Positions 41,830 to 49,881 of a stretch of DNA of 64,000 nucleotides are shown in pieces. The notes under the pieces are model-generated. The model worked only from the letters and a program-made list of their open reading frames with translations. It searched no databases and was not told the DNA's origin. A program made the translations under genes and the position numbers. Source of the stretch: an uncultured Caulobacterales bacterium (lineage in GTDB: Bacteria; Pseudomonadota; Alphaproteobacteria; Caulobacterales; Caulobacteraceae); the NCBI GenBank assembly GCA_903900155.1, contig CAIUMD010000047.1:1-64000 (forward strand), written 5' to 3'. Each line of letters begins with the position of its first letter. Position 1 is the first letter of the stretch.

Positions 41830-43690
41830 AGCGCATGGTGTCGTCCAGGAACGCCGAAGCCCAGACCAGCGGCGCGTTCCAGTTGATGGCCACCTCGTTC
41901 TGCGTGAAGGCGCGGTAGTCGTCGGTCCAGCAGGTCTGGGGTTTGCACTGGCCCTTCATGGTCTTGGCCACGTCGTCGCCCATGCTGGTCGAATTGGGCC
42001 CGCCCGAGACCACGCCGGCCGGCGGGGCGGGATAGGCGCCATTGGCCTGCCTGGCCCAGAAGCGGTGGTGCGGGTTCCGCATCGCCCGCGCGCCGAAGCC
42101 GGTGACGTACGAGCGGTCCAGCGGATTGCGGCCCAGGACATAGTCCATGGCGTCGACCGCGCCGTAGCGATAGGCGATCTCGCCCGTGAAGTCATAGGCC
42201 AGGCCCAGCACCACGGCGCGGTTCAGCACCGAACTGTTCGAGCCCCACGGATAGCCCGGCGCGGCATAGGGCAGGGCGTAGCCTTGGCCGATGTCGTCGG
42301 ACAGGTATTTGCCGGCGCTGGCGGTCAGGTTGGCGCGGGCCTGGGCGATCTCCGCGGGCTTCAGGCCGTTGGGGGCGAGCGCCAGGGTGATCGTGCCCAA
42401 GGCCCCGACCGAGCCCCAGCTGATGTCGCCGGTCGATCGCGTCCCGGCCGTTGGCGAGGCCAGGAACAGGGGCGAGGCGCGCAGCGTCTTCTCGGCGTTC
42501 GCGTCGCCCGTCGTGACGTAGAGCTCGGCGGCGGCCCAGTAGAGCTCGTCGGTCAGGTCGCCGTCGCCATAGCCGCCGCTGCCGGTGAACGGGCCCAGCT
42601 GGTAGATGTCGGGATGGCGCAGGGCGGCGGCGAAGGCGCGGCGGGCGGCCTCCAGACAGCGGGCCGAGAACGCCGGGTCGATCGTCTTCCACACCCGCGC
42701 GGCCTGAGCCGTGACGGCGGCCAGGTTCAGGGTCGCAGCCGTCGTCGGGTAGTAGAGATAGCGCACCTGCTTGTCGTCGGCCGGCGCGGTCGGCAGGCCG
42801 GTCCAGTAGCGGTCGGCGATCTTCTGGTGAGCCATGCCCGAGGCGTCGATGGCGGTCAGGGCCAGTTTGCCGTCGACCGGCTTCTGCTTGCCGACCGGGA
42901 CCTTTAGCGTCTTGCCGTCCGGAACCTGCATGGCCAGCAGGAACGACAGCTCGAAGCGGGCTTCATCCAGGATGTCGGGCACGCTGTTGGCGTTCTCCGG
43001 CAGAGCCTGCGAGCCGTCGCCCAGGGCCTTCAGCGCGCCGGGACGTTTGAGCACGGCCGCGCGCTCATAGGCGTTGACCAGGGTCCAGACCGCGATGCCG
43101 CCGTTGACCACGTACTTGCCGTGGTCGCCGGCGTCGTACCAGCCGTCGCTGGCGTCCAGCGTGTAGTCGCAGCCCGGCCAGACCTGGCCGCGCTCGTCGG
43201 CCTGGTCGAAGCAGGTGGCCTTGTCCGGCGCGTGGCCGGCGGGGCGGGCCAGGTCCGGGCGCTCGACGAAGCGGGCCTCGATCGGGACGCTGGCGCGCTG
43301 CTGGTAGAAGAACGACAGGGCCGCGCGGGTCAGCCTGCCGTCGGGCCTGGCGCGCAGGGCGAAGGGGCGGCTCTCGGCGGCGCCGACCCTCAGGCGATAG
43401 CCGTCGCCGGCTTTGCGGAAAGCGGAGAAGTCGATCTGGTGGACATGCTCGCCTGATGCGGCGTCGTCGCCGAACGCCTTGGTCCTGCCGCTAGCGACGA
43501 CTGCGCCGGAGGCGTCTAGCAGGGTCCAGTCCAGCGCCGTCTTGGCGGAATCGGCCATCACGGCGCGCTTGGGGCCGTTGGCTTCGAGCCCGGTCTGGTT
43601 CAGGCGGATGGGGCGGGGGGCCTCTTCGGCCCGGGCGGCGCTGCCCAGCACCAGCAGCGAGGCGAACGACAGGGCGGCCAGGCGGGTCAT
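41828..43690 (-). CDS. exported glycoside hydrolase family 9 (endoglucanase-like)
   Basis: This 620-residue protein has a signal peptide (LAALSFASLLVLGSAARA) and an N-terminal Ig-like CelD-type domain (residues about 25-110). A GH9 catalytic domain follows, with SDGWYDAGDHGKYVVNGG carrying the catalytic base Asp pair, and NEVAINWNAPLVWASAFL carrying the acid Glu. Inverting cleavage of beta-1,4-glucan is the family activity; plant cell-wall use fits Caulobacter. ATG 43690 is preferred over the track's TTG 43693. Confidence 0.92.
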   Translation of the reverse strand: MTRLAALSFASLLVLGSAARAEEAPRPIRLNQTGLEANGPKRAVMADSAKTALDWTLLDASGAVVASGRTKAFGDDAASGEHVHQIDFSAFRKAGDGYRLRVGAAESRPFALRARPDGRLTRAALSFFYQQRASVPIEARFVERPDLARPAGHAPDKATCFDQADERGQVWPGCDYTLDASDGWYDAGDHGKYVVNGGIAVWTLVNAYERAAVLKRPGALKALGDGSQALPENANSVPDILDEARFELSFLLAMQVPDGKTLKVPVGKQKPVDGKLALTAIDASGMAHQKIADRYWTGLPTAPADDKQVRYLYYPTTAATLNLAAVTAQAARVWKTIDPAFSARCLEAARRAFAAALRHPDIYQLGPFTGSGGYGDGDLTDELYWAAAELYVTTGDANAEKTLRASPLFLASPTAGTRSTGDISWGSVGALGTITLALAPNGLKPAEIAQARANLTASAGKYLSDDIGQGYALPYAAPGYPWGSNSSVLNRAVVLGLAYDFTGEIAYRYGAVDAMDYVLGRNPLDRSYVTGFGARAMRNPHHRFWARQANGAYPAPPAGVVSGGPNSTSMGDDVAKTMKGQCKPQTCWTDDYRAFTQNEVAINWNAPLVWASAFLDDTMR

Positions 43691-43814
43691 CAACGCTTCC
43701 TCCGTGGCGCGTCGACTTGCGCGCCTTGGCGGCGAAGCTAGTGCAGCTCCGACAGCGTTGTCACGATCTTTGTTACCGGTATCGAGACGTTCGATATTTT
43801 GAGGCGGAAGCGAA

Positions 43815-43843
43815 AACGCCGCCCGAGGTCATCGGGCGGCGTT
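43815..43843 (-). terminator. terminator after the EF-hand gene
   Basis: AACGCCGCCCGA pairs perfectly with TCGGGCGGCGTT (12-base stem, 5-base loop). On the minus strand it is followed by TTCGC, so it can end the EF-hand transcript. Confidence 0.7.
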
Positions 43844-43866
43844 CGAAGCGGTTCGGGCAGCAGCGC

Positions 43867-44208
43867 TTAGTTCTGCGGCGGCGGGCCTTCCGGCGGCGGA
43901 CCCGGAGGCGGGCCGTCGCCATGCTGGGCGCGACGCTGGCGCATCTTCTCGAAGGCGGCCTTCATCTCGTCCAGGGTGATCTTGCCGTCCTTGTCGGCGT
44001 CGATCATGGCGAACCGATCTTCCGGCCGGCCGGCGCCGGTCCATTCGGCCTTGTCGACGACGCCGTCGCTGTTGCTGTCCCAGCGCTTGAAGACGTCTTC
44101 CGGAGCCGGCATCTGGCGCGGGCCCGGAGGCGGGCCTTCCTGCGCCATGGCGGCGCCAGCCACGAAGGTGGAGAGCGCGCCGAGCGCGACGATGAGCTTA
44201 CGGCTCAT
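43867..44208 (-). CDS. exported EF-hand calcium-binding protein
   Basis: This 113-residue protein has a signal peptide (LIVALGALSTFVAGAAMAQ) and two EF-hand loops, DSNSDGVVDKAEW and DADKDGKITLDEM. It is flanked by Pro/Gly-rich ends (GPPPGPPPEGPPPQ). It is probably a small periplasmic Ca-binding or Ca-buffering protein. Start ATG 44208 opens the signal peptide; the track ORF extends upstream into the decayed region without support. Confidence 0.88.
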   Translation of the reverse strand: MSRKLIVALGALSTFVAGAAMAQEGPPPGPRQMPAPEDVFKRWDSNSDGVVDKAEWTGAGRPEDRFAMIDADKDGKITLDEMKAAFEKMRQRRAQHGDGPPPGPPPEGPPPQN

Positions 44209-44643
44209 AGAGGGGGTTTCCTTCCCAGGGTTAAGTCCCTGGATCGTTGAGATGGGCCCAGATTGTTGCGGGCTTATTTCGCAAAAGGGGCGGGAAAGGA
44301 CGGGCGCACATGCGAAACGCCGCCCGGTCGCTTCGGCCACGAAAACATCATCAGAGCCACCGCGCTTCCACGCCTTGCAGGTATTTTTGCCCTCCATGAG
44401 CAACGCGGCCAAGTTCGAGACATCAGACAGCCGCTTGGTTTCTCGGCATATGCCCTCAGCGCTTCGGCGCTGGCCTTCGCATTGATCTGTCGCTCCAAAT
44501 CGGCCAGTTTGGCCTCTTTCTCGGCAAGGACTGTCGGGCAAGGGATGTAGCCGCTCCCACATGACGGCCAAGGGCCGTCATGCCCTTATGCAGAAGCGCC
44601 GCCTTGGCAAAGCAAAGGCGGTTGGGTCCGCGCCCGTCCGGGG
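44209..44643. other. gene-poor stretch with decayed coding traces
   Basis: No convincing gene is seen in these 435 bases. On the minus strand a fragment reading LAEKEAKLADLERQINAKASAEALRAYAEK looks like a real coiled-coil coding remnant, but it soon loses frame and has no proper start. A 10-base-arm hairpin CATGACGGCC-AAG-GGCCGTCATG lies at 44560-44582. The stretch reads as decayed or rearranged DNA. Confidence 0.5.
44560..44582. repeat. perfect hairpin CATGACGGCC-AAG-GGCCGTCATG
   Basis: A 10-base perfect stem with a 3-base loop lies inside the gene-poor stretch. It is not followed by a T-tract, so it is a repeat or rearrangement scar rather than an obvious terminator. Confidence 0.6.
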
Positions 44644-45165
44644 CTAGTGGGACCCGAGCTGAAATACGCTCACGCCTCCCATCCTCACGGGCAAGAACAG
44701 CCTGGCGGAGCGGTCAGCGAGCCGAAACACACAAACCACATACGGTCTCCGGGTTCGCCCGGCCGCTCCGTCGCCTCCCCATGAGCCTTCAGCGGTCAAG
44801 CCGCGTGAAGTCGCCAAGCCGTGCCGGCTCAGCACTGGCCCCCACCTGAACCCGCTGCGCGGGTCTGTCCGCCCCCAAGGGGGGCGGAGATCGTATTTCA
44901 CATCGCCGGACGCGCGGATCATCACGCGCTGCTGATCCATCGGCACATTTGCGAAACGGGCGGCCACGTCCTGCGTCAGGGTGTCGAGCGTGGTGGGCTT
45001 GCCGTCCACGGTGAGCTGACCGTCGGGCTGCATCCCGACGGTCGTCCTGGGCGCTTCGGCGGGCGGCAGCTCGATGCGGATCGACGTGATGCTTATGCAG
45101 AGCGTCAAAACGATCGCCGCGAGGCCGATCAGGACGCCGATCGCGATCTTCGTCCCCCGCTTCAT
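44644..45165 (-). pseudogene. truncated ExbD/TolR-like gene
   Basis: The frame starts 2 bases after tyrA. Its first 92 or so residues are an ExbD-like protein: a transmembrane helix (IAIGVLIGLAAIVLTLCISIT), then TVGMQPDGQLTVDGKPTTLDTL and QQRVMIRASGDVKYD. After that the family sequence stops abruptly. The frame continues through hairpin-rich DNA as an Arg/Gly/Ser-rich tail unlike any ExbD. The normal last 30-40 residues are missing, so this is probably a 3'-truncated relic; a chimeric protein is the alternative. Confidence 0.6.
44706..44770. repeat. large stem-loop CGGAGCGG...CCGCTCCG
   Basis: Outer arms CGGAGCGG (44706-44713) and CCGCTCCG (44763-44770) enclose a second hairpin CCGGG-TTCG-CCCGG with a stable UUCG-type loop. 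The element lies in the aberrant tail of the ExbD-like frame. It could be a structured RNA, a terminator or a mobile-element scar. Confidence 0.45.
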
Positions 45166-45167
45166 CG

Positions 45168-46106
45168 TCAGCCCTTCCCGCGATCGCGGCCGAAGTTCGG
45201 CAGGGCGCTTTCCTGGCCCGCCGCGACGATGCCTCGGCGGATGGCGCGGGTGCGGGTGAAGTGGGCGTGCAGGGTGTCGGCGTCGCCCCAGCGGATGGCG
45301 CGGCTCATGGCTTGCAGGTCCTCGGTGAAGCGGCCCAGCATCTCCAGCACCGCGTCCTTGTTGGCGACGAAGATGTCGCGCCACATGGTCGGGTCGCTGG
45401 CGGCGATGCGGGTGAAGTCGCGGAAGCCCGAGGCCGAGTACTTGATGACCTCGTTCTCGGTGACGTTCTCGAGATCGGCCGCGCTGCCGACGATCGTGTA
45501 GGCGATCAGGTGGGGCAGGTGGGAGACGACGGCCAGCACCAGGTCATGGTGCTTCTCGTCCATCAGCTCGACCTGGGCCCCGAAGGCGCGCCAGAAGGCC
45601 GAAAGCTTGGCGACGGCCTCGGCGTAGTGTTCGTCGTCGCTCTCGAAGGGGGTGAGGATCGTCCAGCGGCCCTCGAACAGCTCGGCGAAGCCGGAGTCGG
45701 GACCCGACTGCTCGGTGCCGGCGATCGGGTGGCCGGGGATGGCGTAGATCTTCGACAGGTCCTGGGCGCGGAAGGCCTCGCCGACATTGGCCTTGGTCGA
45801 GCCGACGTCGGTCAGGGTGGCGCCGGGCTTCATCGCAGGGATGACCTGGGCCGCCAGTCCGGGGATCGACAGCACCGGCGTGGCGATGACCACCAAGTCG
45901 GCGTCCTTCACGGCGTCGGCGATGTCGCCGGTGACGTGCTCGGCGATGCCCAGCTGGGCGACGCGGGCGCGGTTGGCCTCGCTGGCGTCGGCCACGGTGA
46001 CCTCGCCGACGACGCCGTGCTCACGCGCCGCGCGGATCACCGAGCCGCCGATCAGGCCGCAGCCGATGACGGTGAGCTTGGGGTAGAGGATGCCCGGGGC
46101 CGACAT
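45168..46106 (-). CDS. tyrA: prephenate/arogenate dehydrogenase
   Basis: This 312-residue NAD(P)-dependent enzyme is for tyrosine synthesis. The nucleotide fold begins KLTVIGCGLIGGSVIRAAREHG. VVIATPVLSIPGLAAQVIPAMK and the substrate region IPGHPIAGTEQSGPDSGFAELFEGRW follow, and HLPHLIAYTIVGSA is in the helical dimer domain. It directly abuts hisC, which can supply transamination in tyrosine and phenylalanine synthesis, and follows a chorismate mutase. The three form an aromatic amino-acid operon. Confidence 0.93.
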   Translation of the reverse strand: MSAPGILYPKLTVIGCGLIGGSVIRAAREHGVVGEVTVADASEANRARVAQLGIAEHVTGDIADAVKDADLVVIATPVLSIPGLAAQVIPAMKPGATLTDVGSTKANVGEAFRAQDLSKIYAIPGHPIAGTEQSGPDSGFAELFEGRWTILTPFESDDEHYAEAVAKLSAFWRAFGAQVELMDEKHHDLVLAVVSHLPHLIAYTIVGSAADLENVTENEVIKYSASGFRDFTRIAASDPTMWRDIFVANKDAVLEMLGRFTEDLQAMSRAIRWGDADTLHAHFTRTRAIRRGIVAAGQESALPNFGRDRGKG

Positions 46107-47219
46107 CTAGCGGCCCATGAACTGGGCCAGCAGGTCCACGACGGCGCGGTTCTGCTCTTCCAGCCCGATGGTGATGCGGATGCCGTTGGGCAGGCCGTAG
46201 TTGGCCACGGCGCGGACCAGGTAGCCCTTCGACGCCAGGAAGGCTTCGGCCTCCTTGGCGGTCTTGCCGGGCGTGGTCGGGAAGGTCGCCAGTACGAAGT
46301 TGGCCGCCGACGGCGTCACGTCCAGACCCAGCCCGCCCAGCTGCTGGGCCAGCCACGGACGCCACTGCTCGACCAGGGCCAGCGAACGGGCCTGGAACGC
46401 GTCGTCGAACAGCGCCGCGACGGCGGCTTCCTGGCCGGGGATCGAGGTGTTGAACGGCGGGCGGATGCGCTCGAGCGGCGCGATGATGTGCTCGGGCGCA
46501 TAGCCCCAGCCCACTCGAAGCGCGGCCAGGCCGTGCAGCTTCGAGAAGGTGCGGGTGACGATCACGTTCTCGGCGGTGCGGGCCAGATCGAGGCCGTCCT
46601 CGAAGCGCGGGTCGCTGCAGAATTCAGAGTAGGCGCCGTCCAGCACCAGGATGACCGACGGCGGCAGGGCCGCGTGCAGGGCGCGGATCTCCTCGCCCGT
46701 CAGCCAGGTGCCGGTCGGGTTGGCGGGGTTGGCGATGAACACCAGACGCGTGCGCTCGTCGACGCACTTGACCGTCTCGTCGATGTCGACGCGGTGGTTG
46801 ATCTCCTTGGCCATCCGCACCTCGCCCTGGCAGGCGCGAGCCCCGATGGCGTAGGCGGCGAAGCCGTGCTCGCCCTGGACGATGTTGTCGCCGGGCTCGA
46901 GGTAAACCTGGCACAGCAGGGCGAAGATCTCGTCGCTGCCGTCGCCGAAGGTCAGGCGCTCGGGCTCCAGCTCGAAGCGTTCGGCCACGGCGGCGCGCAG
47001 GATATTGGCCTTGCCGTCCGGATAGATGTGCAGCCGGTCGACGGCGTTGCGGTAGGCGTCCTTGGCCTTGTCGCTGCTGCCCAGGATGTTCTCATTGCTC
47101 GACAGCTTGATAGGGTGATCGACGCCTTCGACCTTCGACTTGCCGCCGACATAGGCGTGGATGTCCATGATCCCGGGCTTGGGGACGGGACGGGGCGCGG
47201 CGAAGCGGTCGGTGGTCAT
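46107..47219 (-). CDS. hisC: histidinol-phosphate/aromatic aminotransferase
   Basis: This 370-residue class II PLP aminotransferase has KLSSNENILGSSDKA near the start, TFGDGSDEIFALLCQVYLEPGD, IANPANPTGTWL, VILVLDGAYSEF, and the PLP Lys in TRTFSKLHGLAALRVGWG. HisC serves histidine synthesis, but its place between chorismate mutase and tyrA suggests it also, or mainly, transaminates prephenate, phenylpyruvate or hydroxyphenylpyruvate. Its stop touches the tyrA start. Confidence 0.92.
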   Translation of the reverse strand: MTTDRFAAPRPVPKPGIMDIHAYVGGKSKVEGVDHPIKLSSNENILGSSDKAKDAYRNAVDRLHIYPDGKANILRAAVAERFELEPERLTFGDGSDEIFALLCQVYLEPGDNIVQGEHGFAAYAIGARACQGEVRMAKEINHRVDIDETVKCVDERTRLVFIANPANPTGTWLTGEEIRALHAALPPSVILVLDGAYSEFCSDPRFEDGLDLARTAENVIVTRTFSKLHGLAALRVGWGYAPEHIIAPLERIRPPFNTSIPGQEAAVAALFDDAFQARSLALVEQWRPWLAQQLGGLGLDVTPSAANFVLATFPTTPGKTAKEAEAFLASKGYLVRAVANYGLPNGIRITIGLEEQNRAVVDLLAQFMGR

Positions 47220-47249
47220 CGGGATACTCAGTCTAGAGACGGGCGTCTC

Positions 47250-48050
47250 TTACACGTCGAACTGTTCGGGCGCAGCCCCGATGACGCCCGTAAGTTGGCC
47301 GGGCGCGCGGGCCAGGCGGTCGTCCTGGGGCTGGAAGAAGCCCGACAGCGAGAACAGCTTCAGGCCGCCGGCCTCGGCGATCTGTTCGGCGGCGACGCCG
47401 TCCTGGCTGAGGGCGTCGACGATGGCGCTCGCGCTCTTGGCCGAGTCGGTGACCCAGAAGGTCTGGTCGCCGCCGGTGGGCTCGACCTCGACTTCGGCCA
47501 CGGCCAGCGCGGCTTGCGGACCCCAGGTCGCCAGGCAGGGCAGGGCGGCGAACACCTTCAGCTTGGGTTCGGCCAGCAGGCGGCCCCACCAGGGCGTCTC
47601 GGCGGCCAGCGGCAGGACGGCCACGCCCCAGGGGGCGCGGGCGATGGCCAAGGCGTCCTGGGCGGTCGGGACGATCGACAGGCGCGGGGCGGCGCCGAAG
47701 CGCAGGCGAGTCAGCTCGACCGTGCGGGCGGCTTCGCGGCCGCCGAAGACGCCCAACTGGTAGGGGCCCTGGCGCGCCAGGTTGTCGGCCATGATCTCGC
47801 GCCAGATGCGGATCACCAGGGCGTTGCTGGCGCCGGTGCGCGGAGCGGCAAGCAGCTTGCGGACGATCTGGGCCTCGCGGCCGGGGCGCAGGCCAAAGCC
47901 GGTGTCGCCGGAGGCTCGCTTGGCGGCCGCGACGGCGCCGGCCAGGCTGGCGCGCTCGTCCAGCAGCTTCAGGAGTTCAGTGTCGATGGCGTCGAGCCGC
48001 CATCGGACCTCTTCGAGAGACGGTGTGGCGTCCGTCGCGTCGCTGCCCAT
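47250..48050 (-). CDS. chorismate mutase with degenerate C-terminal prephenate dehydratase-like domain
   Basis: This 266-residue protein has an N-terminal AroQ-type chorismate mutase (residues about 10-95: LEEVRWRLDAIDTELLKLLDERASLAGAVAAAK and RPGREAQIVRKLL). The rest (YQLGVFGGREAARTVELTRLRFG, GVAVLPL) resembles a prephenate dehydratase fold, but the usual catalytic T-R-F segment is not seen. It should make prephenate for the following hisC-tyrA. Whether it also dehydrates prephenate is doubtful. Start ATG 48050 has GGGGAAG upstream. Confidence 0.8.
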   Translation of the reverse strand: MGSDATDATPSLEEVRWRLDAIDTELLKLLDERASLAGAVAAAKRASGDTGFGLRPGREAQIVRKLLAAPRTGASNALVIRIWREIMADNLARQGPYQLGVFGGREAARTVELTRLRFGAAPRLSIVPTAQDALAIARAPWGVAVLPLAAETPWWGRLLAEPKLKVFAALPCLATWGPQAALAVAEVEVEPTGGDQTFWVTDSAKSASAIVDALSQDGVAAEQIAEAGGLKLFSLSGFFQPQDDRLARAPGQLTGVIGAAPEQFDV

Positions 48051-48154
48051 GTTCTTCCCCGAAATTGGAGGGCGGACCATAGTCTTTGCCGCCGAACACG
48101 CAATAGCCCACCCCTTCGGGGAAGAAAATTGCGTTTCCAGCGATCAGCGATCGA

Positions 48155-49177
48155 TCAGTAGACCTTCGGCGCGGGGCCGGTATCGATCACGCCCAGGTAC
48201 GAGCGACCGTTCTGGAATTTCAGGTCGGCCTCGATCACCGGCTCGGCGCCCATGGCCTGGGCGGCGGCGGCCACGGCCTGTTCCGGCGTCTTGATCGGCT
48301 GGCCGGGCATGGCCCGTTCCTTGATCGCGACGTTCAGCGAGCCGGTTACGCGGCCCTCGTCGTCGACCGAGAGCACGCCGGACTTGGCCTTGCCCTCGGC
48401 GTCGCCGGCCAGGATCTGGCTCTGCTGCAGCGTGATCTGGCCCCCGGCCTGGCTCCAGCGCTTCACGGCCGCTTCCCAGTTGCGGCCGCGCAGCTGCGAG
48501 ACGTGCGACAGGCGGGTCTCCAGCAGCATCGAGGCGGTCTTGTCCTGGGCGATGCGGCCCAGCAGGCCGGTGAAGGCGGTCTTGGCGCCGTCGGCCTTGA
48601 AGAACACCGCGCCCTGGTCGTCGGGACCGGCGCGGGTATGCAACTGCATCTTGTCGGCCGAGACCAGCTGGAACGGCTTGGTTCCCGGGGCGGGGGTAAA
48701 GGTGAGCTTCGCACCCTCGACCGAAATGCGGGGCGGATATTCGGCGACGCGCGAGATGCTGGCGCGTAGCGCCTGGCCGGTGATGGTCACGTCGCCGGCC
48801 TCGGGCCGGGTCAGCACCACGCCCTGCTCGGCGACCAGCACCCAGTGGGTCAGGTCGAAGATCTCGGCCTCGCCCTTCAGGATCGGCGCGCGGACGGCCC
48901 AGCCGGTGGGCTCGGCGATGCGGGCGTTCGTCAGGTCGACATTCATGCGGAACGGGAAGCCGTGGAAGGTGCGAGCGCTCCAGGACAGGTCGTAGCCGCG
49001 CGACTTCAGGTCGGCCGCCTGGGCGTCCATCCGCTGCTCGGCCTGACCGCGCAGCCAGAACCAGCCATAGCTCCAACCGCCCGCGATAATGGCGGCGAGA
49101 ATGAAAGGCGTGAACAGGCGACTGCGCCGTGCTTTTGGGGGGGCTTTGCGAGACGGGCGGGCGTCGTTATGGGTCAT
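48155..49177 (-). CDS. DUF2125 membrane-anchored protein
   Basis: This 340-residue protein has an N-terminal transmembrane helix (FTPFILAAIIAGGWSYGWFWL). A long periplasmic beta-rich domain follows, with the DUF2125 pattern (SARTFHGFPFRMNVDLTNARI, WAVRAPILKGEAEIFDLTHWVLVAEQ). The family is conserved in alphaproteobacteria, and its AsmA-like repetitive strands hint at envelope lipid handling; that is inference. Its start codon overlaps, on the opposite strand, an alternative start of the ChaC-like gene. Confidence 0.85.
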   Translation of the reverse strand: MTHNDARPSRKAPPKARRSRLFTPFILAAIIAGGWSYGWFWLRGQAEQRMDAQAADLKSRGYDLSWSARTFHGFPFRMNVDLTNARIAEPTGWAVRAPILKGEAEIFDLTHWVLVAEQGVVLTRPEAGDVTITGQALRASISRVAEYPPRISVEGAKLTFTPAPGTKPFQLVSADKMQLHTRAGPDDQGAVFFKADGAKTAFTGLLGRIAQDKTASMLLETRLSHVSQLRGRNWEAAVKRWSQAGGQITLQQSQILAGDAEGKAKSGVLSVDDEGRVTGSLNVAIKERAMPGQPIKTPEQAVAAAAQAMGAEPVIEADLKFQNGRSYLGVIDTGPAPKVY

Positions 49178-49205
49178 GAATAGGCGCGTCCAGTCGGGAT
49201 CGGGA

Positions 49206-49754
49206 ATGGGTTTGGCAGGCGATAGCGAGGATCGCTGGGTGTTCGGATACGGATCGCTCATGTGGCGGCCCGGGTTCCCGTTCATAGACCGAAGAACGGC
49301 CGTGCTCCACGGTCGGCGACGGGCCTTCTGCATCTATTCGGTGCATCATCGCGGCACCTACGAGCGTCCCGGCCTGGTGCTGGGCTTGGCCCCCGGCGGC
49401 GCGGTGCGCGGCGTGGCCTACCGCGTGGAAGCCGCGCAGTGGGAAGAGGTCTACGCTTACCTGCGCGAACGCGAGCAGCCGACCGAGACCTATTTCGAGA
49501 CCTGGCGCGACGTGAAGATCGACGGCAACGGCAAGGCTCCGGCCTTGGTCTTTCTGTCGGACATGAAACACAGCCAGTGGGCGGGCGCCCTGACCCTGGA
49601 GCAACAGGCGGCGCTGATCGCCGGCGCCACGGGCCTGTCGGGACCGAACATCGACTATCTGCGCGACCTGGTCCTGCACCTGCGCGAGGACGGCGTGCGC
49701 GATCACGCGATGGAGAAGCTGCTGAAGATGGTCGAGGCGATCGAGGGGGCTTGA
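49206..49754 (+). CDS. ChaC-like gamma-glutamylcyclotransferase
   Basis: This 182-residue protein has the cyclotransferase signature WVFGYGSLMWRPGFPF at the N-terminus and the catalytic Glu region in YLREREQPTETYFETW. ChaC enzymes split glutathione into 5-oxoproline and Cys-Gly. Start ATG 49206 gives the usual family N-terminus; ATG 49176 would overlap the divergent gene's start. Both promoters must therefore lie inside the neighbouring reading frames or in a 28-base gap. Confidence 0.88.
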   Translation: MGLAGDSEDRWVFGYGSLMWRPGFPFIDRRTAVLHGRRRAFCIYSVHHRGTYERPGLVLGLAPGGAVRGVAYRVEAAQWEEVYAYLREREQPTETYFETWRDVKIDGNGKAPALVFLSDMKHSQWAGALTLEQQAALIAGATGLSGPNIDYLRDLVLHLREDGVRDHAMEKLLKMVEAIEGA

Positions 49755-49778
49755 GCGATCGGACCGTTGGGCCGAAAT

Positions 49779-49865
49779 CCTCGTCCTTCGACAAGCTCAG
49801 GATGAGGATTTCTACTGAACCGCCGCCGACAATAGCCCTCATCCTGAGCTTGTCGAAGGACGAGG
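49779..49865. repeat. perfect 29-bp inverted repeat (CCTCGTCCTTCGACAAGCTCAGGATGAGG)
   Basis: The arms at 49779-49807 and 49837-49865 are exact reverse complements with a 29-base spacer, between convergent genes. Each arm is itself partly palindromic (CTCATCCTGAGC). It looks like a dispersed REP-type pair. Confidence 0.8.
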
Positions 49866-49881
49866 GCGACCGCGCGGAAGC

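Noticed and set aside
44600-44890. SRP RNA, tmRNA or 6S RNA in the hairpin-rich stretch
   Set aside because: Conserved cores such as the SRP GGAAGCAGCC segment or the tmRNA tag were looked for and not found. Only generic hairpins remain.
45261-48161. A 966-codon plus-strand ORF
   Set aside because: It is antisense to tyrA, hisC and the chorismate mutase, all with clear family motifs. It is a shadow frame caused by high GC at third positions.
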